Counted from the first letter of the stretch, positions 36,174 through 48,542 are shown. The stretch is 64,000 nt of DNA from Plantago ovata (GCA_028274465.1 CM051456.1:8805545-8869544); one strand, 5' to 3'. Program-made: numbers and translations. The notes: generated by a model not told the origin, from the letters alone.

Positions 36174-39100
36174 ATGGAAATCATGCAAACTCTCCACATG
36201 AACAAAGGAACAGGGCCAGCCAGCTACGCCCAGAATTCCACCGTGCAGGTTTAGAGAAACATTACAAATTTCACTTCTCATTTTGTGAACCATTACGCAT
36301 CTTCCTTTTAACTTAACCGAATTAAGCTAGATTTTAAGTGTTATCTGGTTAGAAGTCGGAAAACTTCTTTGTTAGAGTGCATGTCCTACATATGTGCGCT
36401 ATTTTTGTACTTTTACACATCTGATGAACTGATGAACATATATATATGCTGCAGAGTGACATAATATCGCATGGACAGGATATCTTGGAAGAAGCAGTAA
36501 TAGATTGTTTGCTCAAAACAGTGCCAAAAAGTATGGGAATAGCTGATTTAGGTTGTGGGACAGGTCCTAATTCTTCCATGGTTATCTTCCAGATCATAAA
36601 TACAGTCTGCTCTAATATCGGAAGCTCACCATTGCCAGAGCTACGTGTTTCACTGAACGATCTTCCACAGAATGATTTCAATCATTTGTTTACGTCACTG
36701 CCAGAATTTTACGACAAGCTCCAAAAGGAGAAAGGCATCGGGCGAGAGTGTTGCTTCGTTTCAGTGGTTTCGGGTTCGTTTTATGGAAGGCTTTTCCCAA
36801 AGAAAAGTTTGCACTTTGTTCACTCTTCTTCAAGCCTGCACTGGCTATCTCAGGTTGGTTTGCTATATTTGCGATTTTTTCTAATTAACAATATTTATTA
36901 TCTTGTATTTTTACAGGTGAATACGGATGACAATAAAGTACGTTAAAAAGTACTCATCTGTCTCAATCAATTCTTTACGTATTCTTTTTTTGGACGTCCC
37001 AATCAATTTTTTACGTTTATATTTTTGGAAAGTACCCCACATCCCATCTATATTATTTTAAATATGAACTCCACTTTTACATTTCTTTATCTCTACTCAT
37101 CTCTCACACTATTTTAATCCACTACCACACATTTACATACAATATTAATATAACACTACCAAACAAAACCATTTATAAAAAACCGTACAAAAGTCAAACC
37201 TAGGCTTATTATCGGGACGGAGAGAGTAAATATTGTATAGTAATAGTGATAAATGAATTGACTCATGGCCAGAACGTTGTGGTAACACTCATTTAGTTGA
37301 AACTCAAAAGATTTGATCTAGAGTACTCGGATTACGAAGCAGTACTATTTTTTTAAACGAAAAATATTACGATTATTCTTACACTATTACTATACAATAT
37401 TCTAAATCACATTATATCTCCACACCTAAATAGTCTTATATTTTCGTTAGGGATCGAACCTTGCACTTCTACTTTCACCATCTCAACTCCCTTTCACTGG
37501 ACCACCTGATAAATACGCACTTATAAATCCCACGAAGCAGTACTCATTAATAATCGATTTGATTCAAACATGAAACATGGAACGTAATATTTTAATGAAA
37601 ACATGTTGATATCTTGATTACTCTCTATATGTAATATTATGGACCTGATTTACACTATCGGGATTTAACCTACAATTTAATTTAATAGTAGGGTGTTTCA
37701 TGAAATTGTTTTTAATTTATTTTTCTATGTCACATATTTTTGTGATTTTATCTATCTATAATTAGAAAGATATCATATTATATGTGAGTATAATTAAATT
37801 ATGAATTTTCATAACGTAGGTGTTATTATAAATGACCAAGATATATTTTATTTTAATGATAACATACTATGAATTCGAGGAATATTATGGGATACTTAGA
37901 AATCTGATCATTTGAAGTGCACTTCACTTTCGAGCTAGCCCACATATATTTGATAGGAAAAAAAAAGGAAAATACTTTAGTTACGTTGGCTTCTTCCGGA
38001 GATAAATTGGATGAAAGTAACCGGTGACCGAAAATGTGTACCTTGAGAAAACATATGATCATGGTGTGTCTCGGGGTGTATAATTTATGATACATAGTAC
38101 ATACTAGCTACATACTGACTTAAAAAACTGATTTACCTTTGGGATCGAAAACATATGGTAATTCCAGAAAAAGAAAACAATTGAAAAATTATATTAGAAT
38201 ACTATAATTAATATAATCTTTCTGAACTTTCTTTATTGGAGTACATATTATGGTATTGTCAACCAGAGTAAATGAGAAACATTTTAAAATATATGAGTAT
38301 TAGAATTTTACCTTATCGATGTTTTCATTTTGAGCGCAATCAGAATCTTGCTATTTCAAAAATAAAATATTTAATATCAGCATTACGTACTCCACCTTAC
38401 AATTATATTTATAATTTTACCATTATTTATTAGTTATTCCAATGATACTTTATCTGACATATATACTCTTTGCATTATTTATTCAAAATATACATAAGTC
38501 ATAATAATTTATTTAAATTTACTTAAATAATACTCGATTATATGGCTTCTCCTTAAAATCAATGGGAAGATTTTGAGAGAGAGAATAGTATTTAATACCG
38601 ATTTAACATATTACACGTATCAAAAAAGACATTCGATTCTATTTGTAATTTCATATGCACTATAATATACCACACCTCTATTAAAAATCTGGAAGTATTT
38701 TTTTTTTTTTTTTTAAACGGTAAATATTATAACTACCCATACGCTAAAGCTATACAAGTTTGCTTAAAAAAATCTGGAAGTATGGCTTAGCAGCCTACCA
38801 AGACTTCCAATTTAAGCCAAATCCCATGAATAATCCAATTTAATCGGGAAAATAGAATACAATAATAACCGTGGAAACACAAAGGTTTATATCCTATAAC
38901 TTTCTGCAGTAATTGTATTAATGGGTGTATCTAAACCCGACGCCTTATTTATAATTTATAAAAATGAAGCTAGCTAGCTAGGTATGAATCATCCGTTCAT
39001 AGACTAGAACTATTCCACCAATCAAGTAGTGCCACTCGATGATAATATTGGTTTCTTCGATCACGATCACGGGTGCCGTCCATTTTTCTTAATGGATTGA

Positions 39101-42100
39101 TAGTTTCTGAAAATAACAAGACAATTAAATGTGAAAGAAATTAATAAAAAAGTACGTTTTTGGTAAAAACTTACTACTACTAATTAAAAAGAAATGCTCT
39201 TCTAGGCCAACCCGTTTTCTCCCAAAAAAGAAAGTTCACCCCACAGTGAGAACGTTGGTAGCTACGTGCCATAAACCTACGAGGCCCCAGGATAATAATT
39301 CAATGTACTACATGGTCCTAAAGATATGCAGACAAATGGTCCACTCTTTTGCTTGGTGCATATGATCAGATGGAGTTCCGTTCCTACTTCCTTGTCCTTT
39401 TTTTTTAATCACAAATTATATTCAAAGCATAAATATAGTCATGACATAATTTAAGTTACAAGTCAAAACGAGACATTATGAGTCTTCTAAAGTTACGTAT
39501 AATAATTAAGTTTCAGAATTGGAATGAAATCAATAACAAGGTTTAGAGAAGAAATCTGGTAGAGGTTCCGAATGCTGGGTTACTTACGATGATAAACCGG
39601 AGGTTGTTCCGTATATATTTGAGTTGTAAAGGTTTTGAAGCATGTTTTATGCTCTTTTATTAATAAAATATCTTTTTGCTGGTTATAAAAGAAAAAAATA
39701 CTTCATCTATCTCTTATCAAGCTTTCCATTTCATTCTGTTGATTTGTTTTGTTACTTTTGACCTCAAATTAATTCTAAATTATATTAAAGATATAAAGAT
39801 ATAAGTTACATAATTACATAACCCTATGGACTGCACAGTACCTGCCTAATTGCACTCAACTCTACTCCTGCATGTTTTTCACATGCTAGCTTCATAGTTG
39901 TACCATAGATTTTTTCAAGAAGGTAGACACAGAAGAGTAATTCACGTTATTTAATAGCTCCGTCATGAACTTGAAATAGTCCCGCTTTCTTATGTTATGG
40001 AAAATCAATTTTAACTACCATATAATGAAAATATAATTTTTATATTTTCATAATATTAATTTGAAAATTATATTTCTACTATTATTTGCGGTTACGTACT
40101 TTGAGATCTAAACATGAAAAATTCAATAAACAAAGTAAATAGGAAGTAAATATCTTTAAAGTTTCCACAATAATTATGATTCGATCAGAGGTACTCAACG
40201 TCTCAACCATTGCTGTCACAGGCCATCACAATGTAAAAAAATCATTGTCTCCACTGAACATGGTGATGTGACCCCATATATATATACAATATATATATAA
40301 TCACCTCCGTACCAAAACAGTTGCACTGTTTTGACTTTTTACAGTCAACAGAATTGAAGTTTAACTCCAAATTACTCTTAAACTATAATGTTAAAATATT
40401 TAACAAAATTACATATTGAAAATTTAGGATGGAAAGTTTCATAATATAATTTTGATAAATATTTTACTATTATAGTTTAAGAGTAATTTGTAGTCAAACT
40501 TCAGCTCTGTTGACTGCAAAAAGTCAAAATGGTGCAAATGTTTTTGGGACGGAGGGAGTATATGTTTATGTGTCTGCGTCTATATATATCGTTATTTTCA
40601 TAAGTCCGTGGGTAGAAGTAGTTAGCTAAGAAAACCTTACGTGGAACCTAGAGCACCACAGATTTATCAGAAAATCTAAATCTCGGAATAGATCGATCGA
40701 TTTATGAGAAGTACCGGTTTCTCCATCAGATCGTGGAAAGAGTTGAAATTCTAGTATCTGAGACTGAGATTTTGTTGTACTTATTATTATCCCATGGGTT
40801 AAGTCGCTAAGATTTGTTAATTTCCACCTAGCATGAATTAGAAACAGCCAGCACCATCTAGCAACCAAAAAGCAAAATTTATCCAAGTATTTTAATATCA
40901 ACATAATTCTTCAATTCTGATTGGATTCCCAACCGGACCGACCCGATCAAACCTTACATATATACTCCTCCACCTCGCTCCACCAGAAACTGAAACTACT
41001 TCAGTATCTTTGCCCCCCTAATTGAGCAATTGGATTTGGGTCTCAATTATAGAGGAACCTCACATACCGGTACAATGACCTAATCCATAAGGTGGTGCAA
41101 CAGTAAGGAGTTGGGGTTGTGATGCAGAGGTGCGATGATCGATCCCCAGCGGTGGCAGAGTTAGGCTCTGTGCTCTTCGTATGTGGATAAATAAGGTGGT
41201 TTAGGAAGTTTGTATAACATTAGTGTAGAAGTAGTTGTAATATTTGTGGTTTTTAAAAAATGAAAAAAAAACAAAGACAAACCCAATATTTACTTTAAGA
41301 GGACTCCCATTTCGGTTCTCTCTCTACGAGCCCAAAGTTTTTCTCTCTATCTATTTTTCACTTTCTCTCTTCTTCAATTAATAATCAACAACTCATAATT
41401 CCACTAACAATTTCTTCTAATATTTTCCAAAACATAATTATCACATCTACTAATATTCCCTACTACTTAGTAATCCTACTCCCTCCCATTTTTACTAATT
41501 GTTATTTTACTGTTTTTTTTTCCACTATTTAATCATATTTGTGTTTTAGGCTCCAACATGTTTGAGAATCAAAACGGGGGAACATGTTAACAAAGGGAAC
41601 GTGTACATATCAAAGACAAGTTCGAAAACTGTGGCAAAGGAATATTTGGCCCAGTTTCAAGAGGATTTATCATCTTTCCTAAGGTTTCGGGCAGAGGAGG
41701 TAGTGCCAGGTGGTTGTATGGTACTTTCATTCATGGGAAAGATACCTACCAAAATAGGTTGTCCGCATTGGGAGCTTCTTGGGCAAGCACTCATGAGTAT
41801 GGTATCAGAGGTAATACAACATTAATGCATATACGTATTATCAGGGACATACTTATAATTGGGGGGTTAGAGCGGTTGGAATTATATACATAAAAATTAC
41901 ATTTTGAATTTATCTATTTATTTATTTATTTTGGTGGGGATCCACTCTTGTTCTCATGGTTATATTTTGTTATTAAATTGCAATATGTACTTAGGGTCTT
42001 GTTGATGGGGAGAAAATCGATTCATTTAATGTGCCGTAGTACACTCCGTCAATAGAGGAGGTTAAAAGAGTGGGGGGGGGGGGGGGTAGGGGAGCGGTTG

Positions 42101-42562
42101 GAATTATATAAAGAATTACATTTTGAATTTGCCTATTTATTTATTTTGGTGGGGATCCACTCTTGTTCTCATGGTTATATTTTGTTTTGTTATTAAATTG
42201 CAATATGTACGTAGGGTCTTGTTGATAGGGAGAAAATCGATTCATTTAATGCGCCGTACTATACTCCGTCAATAGGGGAGGTTAGAAGCATCATAAGAGA
42301 AGAAGGGTCATTCTATATAACTCGCATAGACTCTTTCGAGGTGGAGTGGATTAAAGATTGCAAAAATGGGTTTAGAACATTGCCGAAGGGTGAGCAAGTG
42401 GCTCGTAACATGAGAGCAGTGATTGAATCTATGTTGGAGTCTCATTTTGGTGCAAATTTGCTCGATGAGTTGTTTTCAAGGTATGCTAAGTTGTTTGACA
42501 ATTATTTGGCTATTGATGGAACAAAACTTGTTAATTTGGTATTGTCCATCACCAAAAAATGA
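36174..42562 (+). CDS. SABATH carboxyl methyltransferase A, SAMT/BSMT-like (apparently intact)
   Basis: Exons 36174-36248, 36455-36853, 41550-41810 and 42215-42562 join in phase 0 throughout, giving 360 residues (357 from the second ATG at 36183). These SAM-dependent enzymes methylate the carboxyl group of small acids such as salicylate, benzoate or jasmonate in the cytosol. Visible signatures are SYAQNSTVQ in the N-terminal substrate/SAM region, [12 protein letters not shown] (SAM loop), [31 protein letters not shown] with SLHWLSQ (exon 2 end), [10 protein letters not shown] and [13 protein letters not shown] (exon 3), [19 protein letters not shown] and EEGSFYI (exon 4). The LHWLSQ histidine (residue 154) is the position where salicylate-preferring enzymes often have methionine. 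The usual SSYSL tyrosine is serine here. The 4.7-kb intron 2 is full of MITEs and SINEs. Intron 3 contains a broken duplicate of the start of exon 4. The substrate is not determined. Confidence 0.87.
36953..37226. mobile_element. Stowaway-like MITE in intron 2 of SABATH A
   Basis: Starts CTCATCTGTCTCAATCAATT after TA (36951-36952) and ends CGGGACGGAGAGAG before TA. It lies 100 bp after the exon 2 donor. Confidence 0.6.
37347..37531 (-). mobile_element. SINE, minus strand, with 13-bp target-site duplication
   Basis: ACGAAGCAGTACT at 37334-37346 is repeated exactly at 37532-37544. Read on the minus strand, the 185-bp body contains a pol III B-box-like word (GGTTCGATCCC, about 37455) and ends GTAATATTTTTCGTTTAAAA, the 3' end shared with the SINEs at 41075 and 51545. 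Non-coding. Confidence 0.8.
38697..38790 (-). mobile_element. SINE 3' fragment, minus strand
   Basis: A T-tract followed by AAACGGTAAATATTATAACT is the complement of the SINE 3' end seen elsewhere (GTAATATTTGCCGTTT). AATCTGGAAGTAT occurs on both sides (38685 and 38771) and looks like a target duplication. The insertion is very 5'-truncated. Confidence 0.6.
40302..40557. mobile_element. Stowaway-like MITE, full length
   Basis: The left arm CACCTCCGTACCAAAACAG pairs with the inverse of the right arm CTCCCTCCGTCCCAAAAACA. Next inside, GACTTTTTACAGTCAACA pairs with GACTTTTTGCAGTCAACA. The whole 256 bp folds as one long hairpin around an AT-rich centre. Confidence 0.8.
41075..41262 (+). mobile_element. 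SINE, plus strand
   Basis: Has AAGGTGGTGCAACAGTAAGG (A-box-like region), GATGATCGATCCCC (B-box-like) and the family 3' end, AGTAGTTGTAATATTTGTGG, followed by an A-rich tail. The start is approximate. Confidence 0.65.
41862..42214 (+). repeat. Tandem duplication of intron 3 end plus start of SABATH A exon 4
   Basis: A unit with a 220-bp period (GGTCTTGTTGAT at 41994 and at 42215) duplicates the end of intron 3 and the first 66 nt of exon 4. The upstream copy has a usable-looking acceptor (ATGTACTTAG) and stays close to exon 4 up to CCGTAG, where TAC of the true exon reads TAG. It then runs into a 16-base G tract near 42072. It is therefore a dead partial exon; the downstream copy is the working one. 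Confidence 0.75.
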
Positions 42563-44093
42563 GAAGGAATCACATAACAATCAAAAATGGAAAAGGTTTG
42601 CAAGTAGGTATTCATTTTGGACAAGTTTATTTGTGTATGTATTGCAGAATGCAGATGAACTCAATTTTCAAATAATTTGAAATGCAAATGGATGTATATT
42701 CCATTTTATAATGTAATAATTACTCCACTTATTTATATAGATAAAATCAAAATTTGTGTATCTTTGATTTATTCATACCATGATCACGAAAAAATATGGG
42801 CCTAATTTAAAACCGAAGACTATCTTCGTTCACTTACGTCCATCAAACCCATCGAACTTTGCAACATCAATTATGAATTATTTTATTAGCCATAAAAATC
42901 TACCATATTCTACACTACATCCGTTCAGATCCATCAAACTTAAATTTTATTTTATTTTCTTATTTTTTCCGAACTACAAATTAAGAAAGATAAAAAAAAT
43001 TTTAAAAATCAGACTTGTCTTTTACTATAAGACAGATCTGATCAGATCATCAGACCTGCTTGATCAGACACGGATGCAAAACAATCGTGTCTGATCAGAT
43101 CCATAAGGCTCCTCCATTAGAACTTGATGGAGTGAGTCTAATACGGTTCAAAGTGTGATTGCAATTAGTCCTACGCATGTATTGTACACCAACAACATAT
43201 ATTTACCTTGTGTTTGATACTGGGTTTTGGAGGATTTTTTTATTTTGATCTTCAAAATAAAATTTTGATCTTCAAAATAAAAAATCATCCTCCAAAACCC
43301 ATCCTCCAAAACCCAGTACAAAAACACAGAGTTAGCTCACGTGCGCATGTACCGTGCCAATTTTGTTTGTTAAATTAATATTTCTTTTTTTTCCAGTGTA
43401 GTTATATAATATGGGGGTGGGAGAGTTAGAACTCTAGGGCATAATTGGAGTTATAATTATAGGTGTATTCGAAGTTATAAAAGTGAACTCAAAGCATTCA
43501 GCGCTGTAAACTTTGTAACAAGTCGGGCAGAAGATTTGGATTAGATGATCCGTAATGGTTACAAATGAAATGAACTTTTGGTATCACAATTACTGTATCT
43601 CTTATGAGAGAGGAATATCATTCTTTTTTATAATTAGTATTGATAACAAGTGATGATTTGAATTCCTGAACGACTTAAATCGCAAATTAGAGAATAAAAG
43701 GATGGGAAAATTGAGTAGACTAATTGTCACTGTTACCCTGTTAGCGTTTATTTGGTAAAACAAATTGATAAGATGACTAATAGTTGATAAGGTGATTAGA
43801 AACTGATAAGGTGACTAATAACTGATCAATCGCTTTTTCTTTATAAATTAAATAGGATATATATAATTAAATACCCAAATCAATCATCTTACTAGAATTG
43901 GTGCAGCGCGCTAAGCGCGATGTCCATGACCATGCAACCGTACAACAGGGCCAACGGTTAATTAGTCTGTTACAAAAGTTAGCGGTTTGAGAGTGGCAAA
44001 TGGCAAGCACCGAGTTGCTGTTGAAATAACCACCTCTAGAAATGGTGCCTGACATGGTTTGAGCCTTGTCAATTTACTCAGAAAAATCAGCAA
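42563..44093. other. 3' flank of SABATH A and repeats
   Basis: Contains a GATCTGATCAGATC-type palindromic patch near 43036-43105 that pairs TCAGACACG with CGTGTCTGA, the hairpin at 43218-43318 and an AT-rich rest. No gene is supported; the frame at 42780-43094 is AT-biased and unsupported. Confidence 0.4.
43218..43318. repeat. Near-perfect hairpin element
   Basis: TACTGGGTTTTGGAGGAT at 43218-43235 is exactly inverted at 43301-43318. The centre holds two direct copies of ATTTTGATCTTCAAAATAAA. It is related in sequence to the inverted repeat at 14763. Confidence 0.8.
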
Positions 44094-44189
44094 TCAAATC
44101 TCCATCAGCTTTTCGTCATTGATGTTTGTTTGGATCCATTTGTCCTCATCATCCTCATTGTCACGGAGAAGAGCTAGCAACTCCTCTTC
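44094..44189 (-). CDS. Unrecognised 3'-terminal exon, minus strand
   Basis: After an acceptor (TGCTTGTTTCAG) the minus strand reads 31 codons to TGA: EEELLALLRDNEDDEDKWIQ followed by TNINDEKLMEI. The acidic, charged composition and good acceptor look like a real last exon. Upstream on the same strand, 44579-44950 has overlapping open frames and a good donor (CCCCATG followed by GTACGT at 44578-44573). However, the phase that donor gives does not continue this frame, so the gene structure is unresolved. It may be a fragment of a larger, perhaps decayed, gene. No family was recognised. Confidence 0.3.
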   Translation of the reverse strand, partial: EEELLALLRDNEDDEDKWIQTNINDEKLMEI

Positions 44190-44572
44190 CTGAAACAAGC
44201 ATTTACAATTTGGAAGATTAAGAACAACTATCTTTGAACAAGAAGAATAACATCTGGGCCAACGTGGATGGATAAATGGACACTACAAAAGCATAAGAAT
44301 AGCATAAAATTAAAATTAGTTGATTTGTAGGAACCATCATCCTTGGATTATCTGGATAATCTGTGCATAATCTGTAATTTCACAATCACTACATGTCCGA
44401 ATTACTTCAAACACACACCGTATAAATCATCATAACCCCTATACTACTTGGAATTAATTTTCTGATTTCCAGCCTTGTAATGATAATTCGAGTACGCGAA
44501 CTTTAAGAGAAAATCGACCATTGGAATTAATAAACATCTCTAGTAATTACAAGAGATTACATACGTACCATG

Positions 44573-44960
44573 GGGCTGATAAAGATCCTCAAGTAGTTGT
44601 GGAAAGAGTCCAAACATCACTGCCCATTGTATTGTCGAATTGAGCAAACCCGGACAGGCTTGGGGTGATGAGAGACCATAGGCACTGCTGCCGGAGAAGA
44701 TGGAGAGACAACGGAGAAAACACAAGTTTGATTGCAGATAATCTCCAAGTTGTGCATGCATTTCTCGATGGTTCTTGTACAAGGAGAAATGACAAGTTGA
44801 ACAAGATGATGTCTATTGATTGACGAAATCCTATCATGAATAGAAGGATCGGTGTGAAATATTCTGAGAACTGAATAGTTGCGTGAAAAACCAATTATAT
44901 GCAGTGAGTCGAACCATCCAATATTTAAAGCAATCGAACCGGACAACCACAAAATTAGGA
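44573..44960 (-). other. Possible upstream exon region, minus strand
   Basis: All three minus-strand frames are open over long parts, one reading SGSSAYGLSSPQACPGLLNS and then STIQWAVMFGLFPQLLEDLY. A clean donor GTACGT is present at its low-coordinate end. The composition is less AT-rich than its surroundings. Which frame is coding cannot be decided. Confidence 0.2.
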
Positions 44961-45743
44961 CTTATGTAGTATGTATGTATAGACCACCGCTCAACGATCA
45001 TTCAGGAACGAAAGTAGATGGTTTTACATTTCTTAATTTTCTCGAAGCAATGTTTCATGTTTGTTTCATCCTTAGTTTATGGTGTACAATCATGCATTAG
45101 TTTGCCGTTTCGTTTTCTCCGATCCGTTTCAGTATATTCACATGTAGTTAAAGGACTCTTTTTGGCTATCAAATGTTCAATTCACTTTAAAGCACTCATC
45201 GGATTCAGGTCGTGTATGTTCTGATCATTCTATAATTAATTTTGCTATTTCTGTAATTTTGTTAGTCTCCATATATATATACTGATATACATGTTTATGA
45301 GAATTTCATATGTGATTTTATTACAGTTAAAGTTAGATGAAGAACCAAGGTATTTGTATATCCTAGGACATAGTAGATTAAATATTGTCAAATTGTCATT
45401 TAGTTTGGCCTAACCCTTTTAACCTAGCTATGCTTTCCAAATTGTCAAATGAAACTTAATTTAAATATGTACTTCAGTACTCTTTCACTACCTAGGTTGA
45501 TTGTTACTTACCAAAGTGTGTGATGTGTGTATGTTTCCAGCTTTCCAAGTGATATTTTATGGCAATTGGTCCTAGGACACAATGACGCATAATGCATGTA
45601 GTGTATACCAACGACGGATATTTAGGACACGCACAAATGGTGGTGCACTGGTGCTATACAATACGTTGATTACGTTCTGTATAAACGGAACGTAAAACGT
45701 AATTTTATGGAGTATTTTTTTAGTCTCCTCCTCTTTTGTCCCA

Positions 45744-45830
45744 AACTAGTTTACAACCCGTCGAAAATCGACGGGTATATATATGTGTATGTGTGAGTTT
45801 TAATTGACAAAATATAATATCTTATTAAAA
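45744..45830 (-). mobile_element. Helitron 3' end, minus strand
   Basis: Read on the minus strand, the hairpin ACCCGTCGATTTTCGACGGG is followed by TTGTAAACTAGT. The final CTAGT fits the CTRRT terminus and its spacing from a hairpin fits Helitrons. The other end was not located. Confidence 0.6.
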
Positions 45831-46736
45831 TTAAAACCGTAAACATTGTATTTTATGACCATAAGAATCAACTTTACAGACACATTTTGAAATTAAAGAA
45901 GATGATTTATTATTTCCTTTCACGTACATGCCTAACAATTAGTAGCATTTACCAATTCACTACCCTTACTCACAAAGAAGTCATAGAGTACAAATTCGAT
46001 CACGTGAGGCATAATCACAATTCTTGTGCACTCAAAAGTTAGGTCACAAATTTTCTCCCCCCCCCCCCCATAGGTTGTTGTTCTCTTTCACACATATGTG
46101 CCCACAATCCTTGAGTACTAAAAAATTGTAGATCACATTTTCGCTCCACGTAGGGTTAAAAAAATCGATCTCCCACGGGGCACTTGGTCCAACATGTTTG
46201 GGCTACTATCCTTGTGACAGGGGACGATGATAATTATCTATTTGGCTTAAACTAAAAACCGTCCAATGCGCTCAAGTTCAAAAGTAATAGATCGTGAATT
46301 TGCTCCTCCGTCGAACGTCCGCTTGCTGCAGACCTCTGTGGAGGTACCTAGTTCAACAGTCGCTCAAACACAAAAATAGTAGATAACAGATGTGTTTTCG
46401 GCCGGATATATACATGACATAAATGATGAAAATCATCTATTTCAACCAAATCAGCCATCCTTGCGGTAAATCAATTCTTTATTCATGATTTTTTTTATTA
46501 ATGTAAATAATACGGTGTTATCGGTTCCACATCAAACACATACAATTTTAGGCAAATTAAATTAAATTATGAAGCACACTGTATTTTAAAATACCAAACA
46601 TGACTCGTATCCGACATTCCATTCATGAAAGGGCTAGAACCATTTGTCATAAAGGTTAAACTCTTAATCATAAGATTAAATTGGAAACTTTACCTTTTTT
46701 GGTTAATGAATCTATATTTCTTATAATACCATCTCC
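45831..46736. other. Intergenic, no gene recognised
   Basis: AT-rich DNA, possibly the body of the Helitron ending at 45744, with a C-tract near 46058-46067. No coding evidence. Confidence 0.35.
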
Positions 46737-47074
46737 AACCATGAGTCTAATGATGGTATTATGTATAAGACTCCTATAAAACTATGGTTGGAGAAGTAAA
46801 AAGTTGAGTCTTATTATCTTATACATAAGATGAGTCTTTCCACATAAGACCCATTTAATGAGGTTTAATGTAATTTTTTATTATTATTGTTTTTTCATTT
46901 TCTCTTTCTTACCACTTTGTTTGTTTGTTACTTGTTTGTTAATGAAAAAAGAAAGATTAAAAAAGTGTGCTTTGGAGTCTTATAATTGGAGTTGAAAATA
47001 GATTTGGGTCTTATAGTCTTTTAATAATTAAAATAATGACATGGGGTCTTATCATCTCATGGTTGAAGATGGTC
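46737..47074. mobile_element. PIF/Harbinger-like MITE
   Basis: The left end ACCATCTCCAACCATGAG pairs with the inverse of the right end GACCATCTTCAACCATGAG. TAA follows the right end. The AT-rich centre includes a second GGTCTTA word in inverse orientation. Non-coding. Confidence 0.75.
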
Positions 47075-48270
47075 TAAGTAAATCACAACGTCTTATTTTA
47101 TATGGGCAATGGAGATATGTCTAGGCATGGGAGTTGCGAAAATTTTGAAAAACAAAAAAAAGCTTTCAAAGAATGAAGATTGCTTGTTATTGCAAATATC
47201 AAAACAGGGGGAAGAAAATTTTGATAACCTGCAAAATAAAGAGACGGAAAATCAATTTCAAAAGTACTGAACTTGAAATATCTCAATCAGCTCAATAAGT
47301 ATGGACGTTTGTGCAAAGTAAGCTTAAAGAAAGTGGATTAGGCTCAGGAATATATATACCGTGATATATATACCGTGACGATGGGAAGAATACGAATTTG
47401 AAGCGTCAATACTCTATGTCACTATGTGCATAGGAAATTGAAGTATTATTTCGATAAAATAGTGTTTCCAACAAATAACCAAATTTAAATTTTTTATCAT
47501 TCCCAATGTAATAACTTCGTGTAGACAATTCCAAAGTACTAAAATCACCATTTGCTCTGTAATGTTAGAGATATTTCACCAGTTTTAATGATTAATGAAA
47601 TTCAGATTATTTTTTAATCGATTTAACATTGAATCAGATTAGGAAGTATAAAATAATCAGACTCTAACCTGCAGCGCAGTGGAACGATGTAGAGGTCATT
47701 TCTTCATTACTTCGTCAATTCCGAGTGTCTCAAACGATCTTGTTCATCGATCTATCAATGCCCACATGTAACATGTTCGTGTTCAAGACAACCACCATGG
47801 AAGTTTTATACGAATCAATCTCCATGAAATAAATTTCTCTTCAGATCGACCATCAATATCGATGGGATTAAAAAAGAAAGATTTATGACGATTTCTAACC
47901 TGCGTAAGAAGCCGGCTTCTTCCTTGATCTAAATTCTAAACCCAAATGTGTTTAGCTCGATCATCAACAACGATTGAATTTGAAGATAGGTTTATCAATC
48001 ACAACATTAATCTCCATTAAATAAATTTCTCTTCAAATCGATCGTCAACATGGACGCTCGATAATAATATAATATGTAATGGATAAAGATCAGGGTCGAT
48101 TATTCATAGATCGATTTAGGACGCTTTAAAGAGCTGAAATTTTTTTAGGCTTTTTGGTGAAATAATTTTACAAACTGTTTGCTTCTGTGTAGTAAATAAA
48201 TGCTGGTGGTTTGGAAAAAAAGAGACTTGGAGCTAGGTTTGGAATCAAATTAGAATAATTCAAAATTCTA
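47075..48270. other. Intergenic with a 33-bp dispersed repeat
   Basis: AATCTCCATGAAATAAATTT plus CTCTTCAGATCGA at 47818-47850 recurs with three changes at 48009-48041. No gene was recognised. Confidence 0.4.
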
Positions 48271-48542
48271 CTCCCTCCTGAATCAAATGTAAGATGTTTT
48301 GTGTTTTTGAACATTTGCAAAATATAAGATGTTTAGACCCTATAGCCTACTCCACCACCATTAAAATATTGCTTTACTTCTCTGATCATCTTTTTTTATT
48401 GTTACTTTTTTTCATGAGTCTATTTTTTTCAAAAATTTTTTAATGAGTTGTTTGAATTAATTATGTTTCTTATAGGATAATCATTACATTTATTAATCTT
48501 TGTGATTTTGCCAAAACATCTTACATTTGATTAAGAAGGGAG
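48271..48542. mobile_element. Stowaway-like MITE with TA target duplication
   Basis: TA, then CTCCCTCCTGAATCAAATGT, and the inverse end CTCCCTTCTTAATCAAATGT before TA. The same family is at 62651-62897 in opposite orientation, sharing AAAACATCTTACATTTGATT. Confidence 0.85.

Noticed and set aside
42060-42090. Run of 16 G as a possible quadruplex regulator
   Set aside because: A single homopolymer at a duplication junction is better explained by slippage; no spaced G-tracts are present.
42780-43094. A 104-residue open frame downstream of SABATH A
   Set aside because: Strongly AT-biased Phe/Tyr/Lys-rich composition with no splice or homology support.
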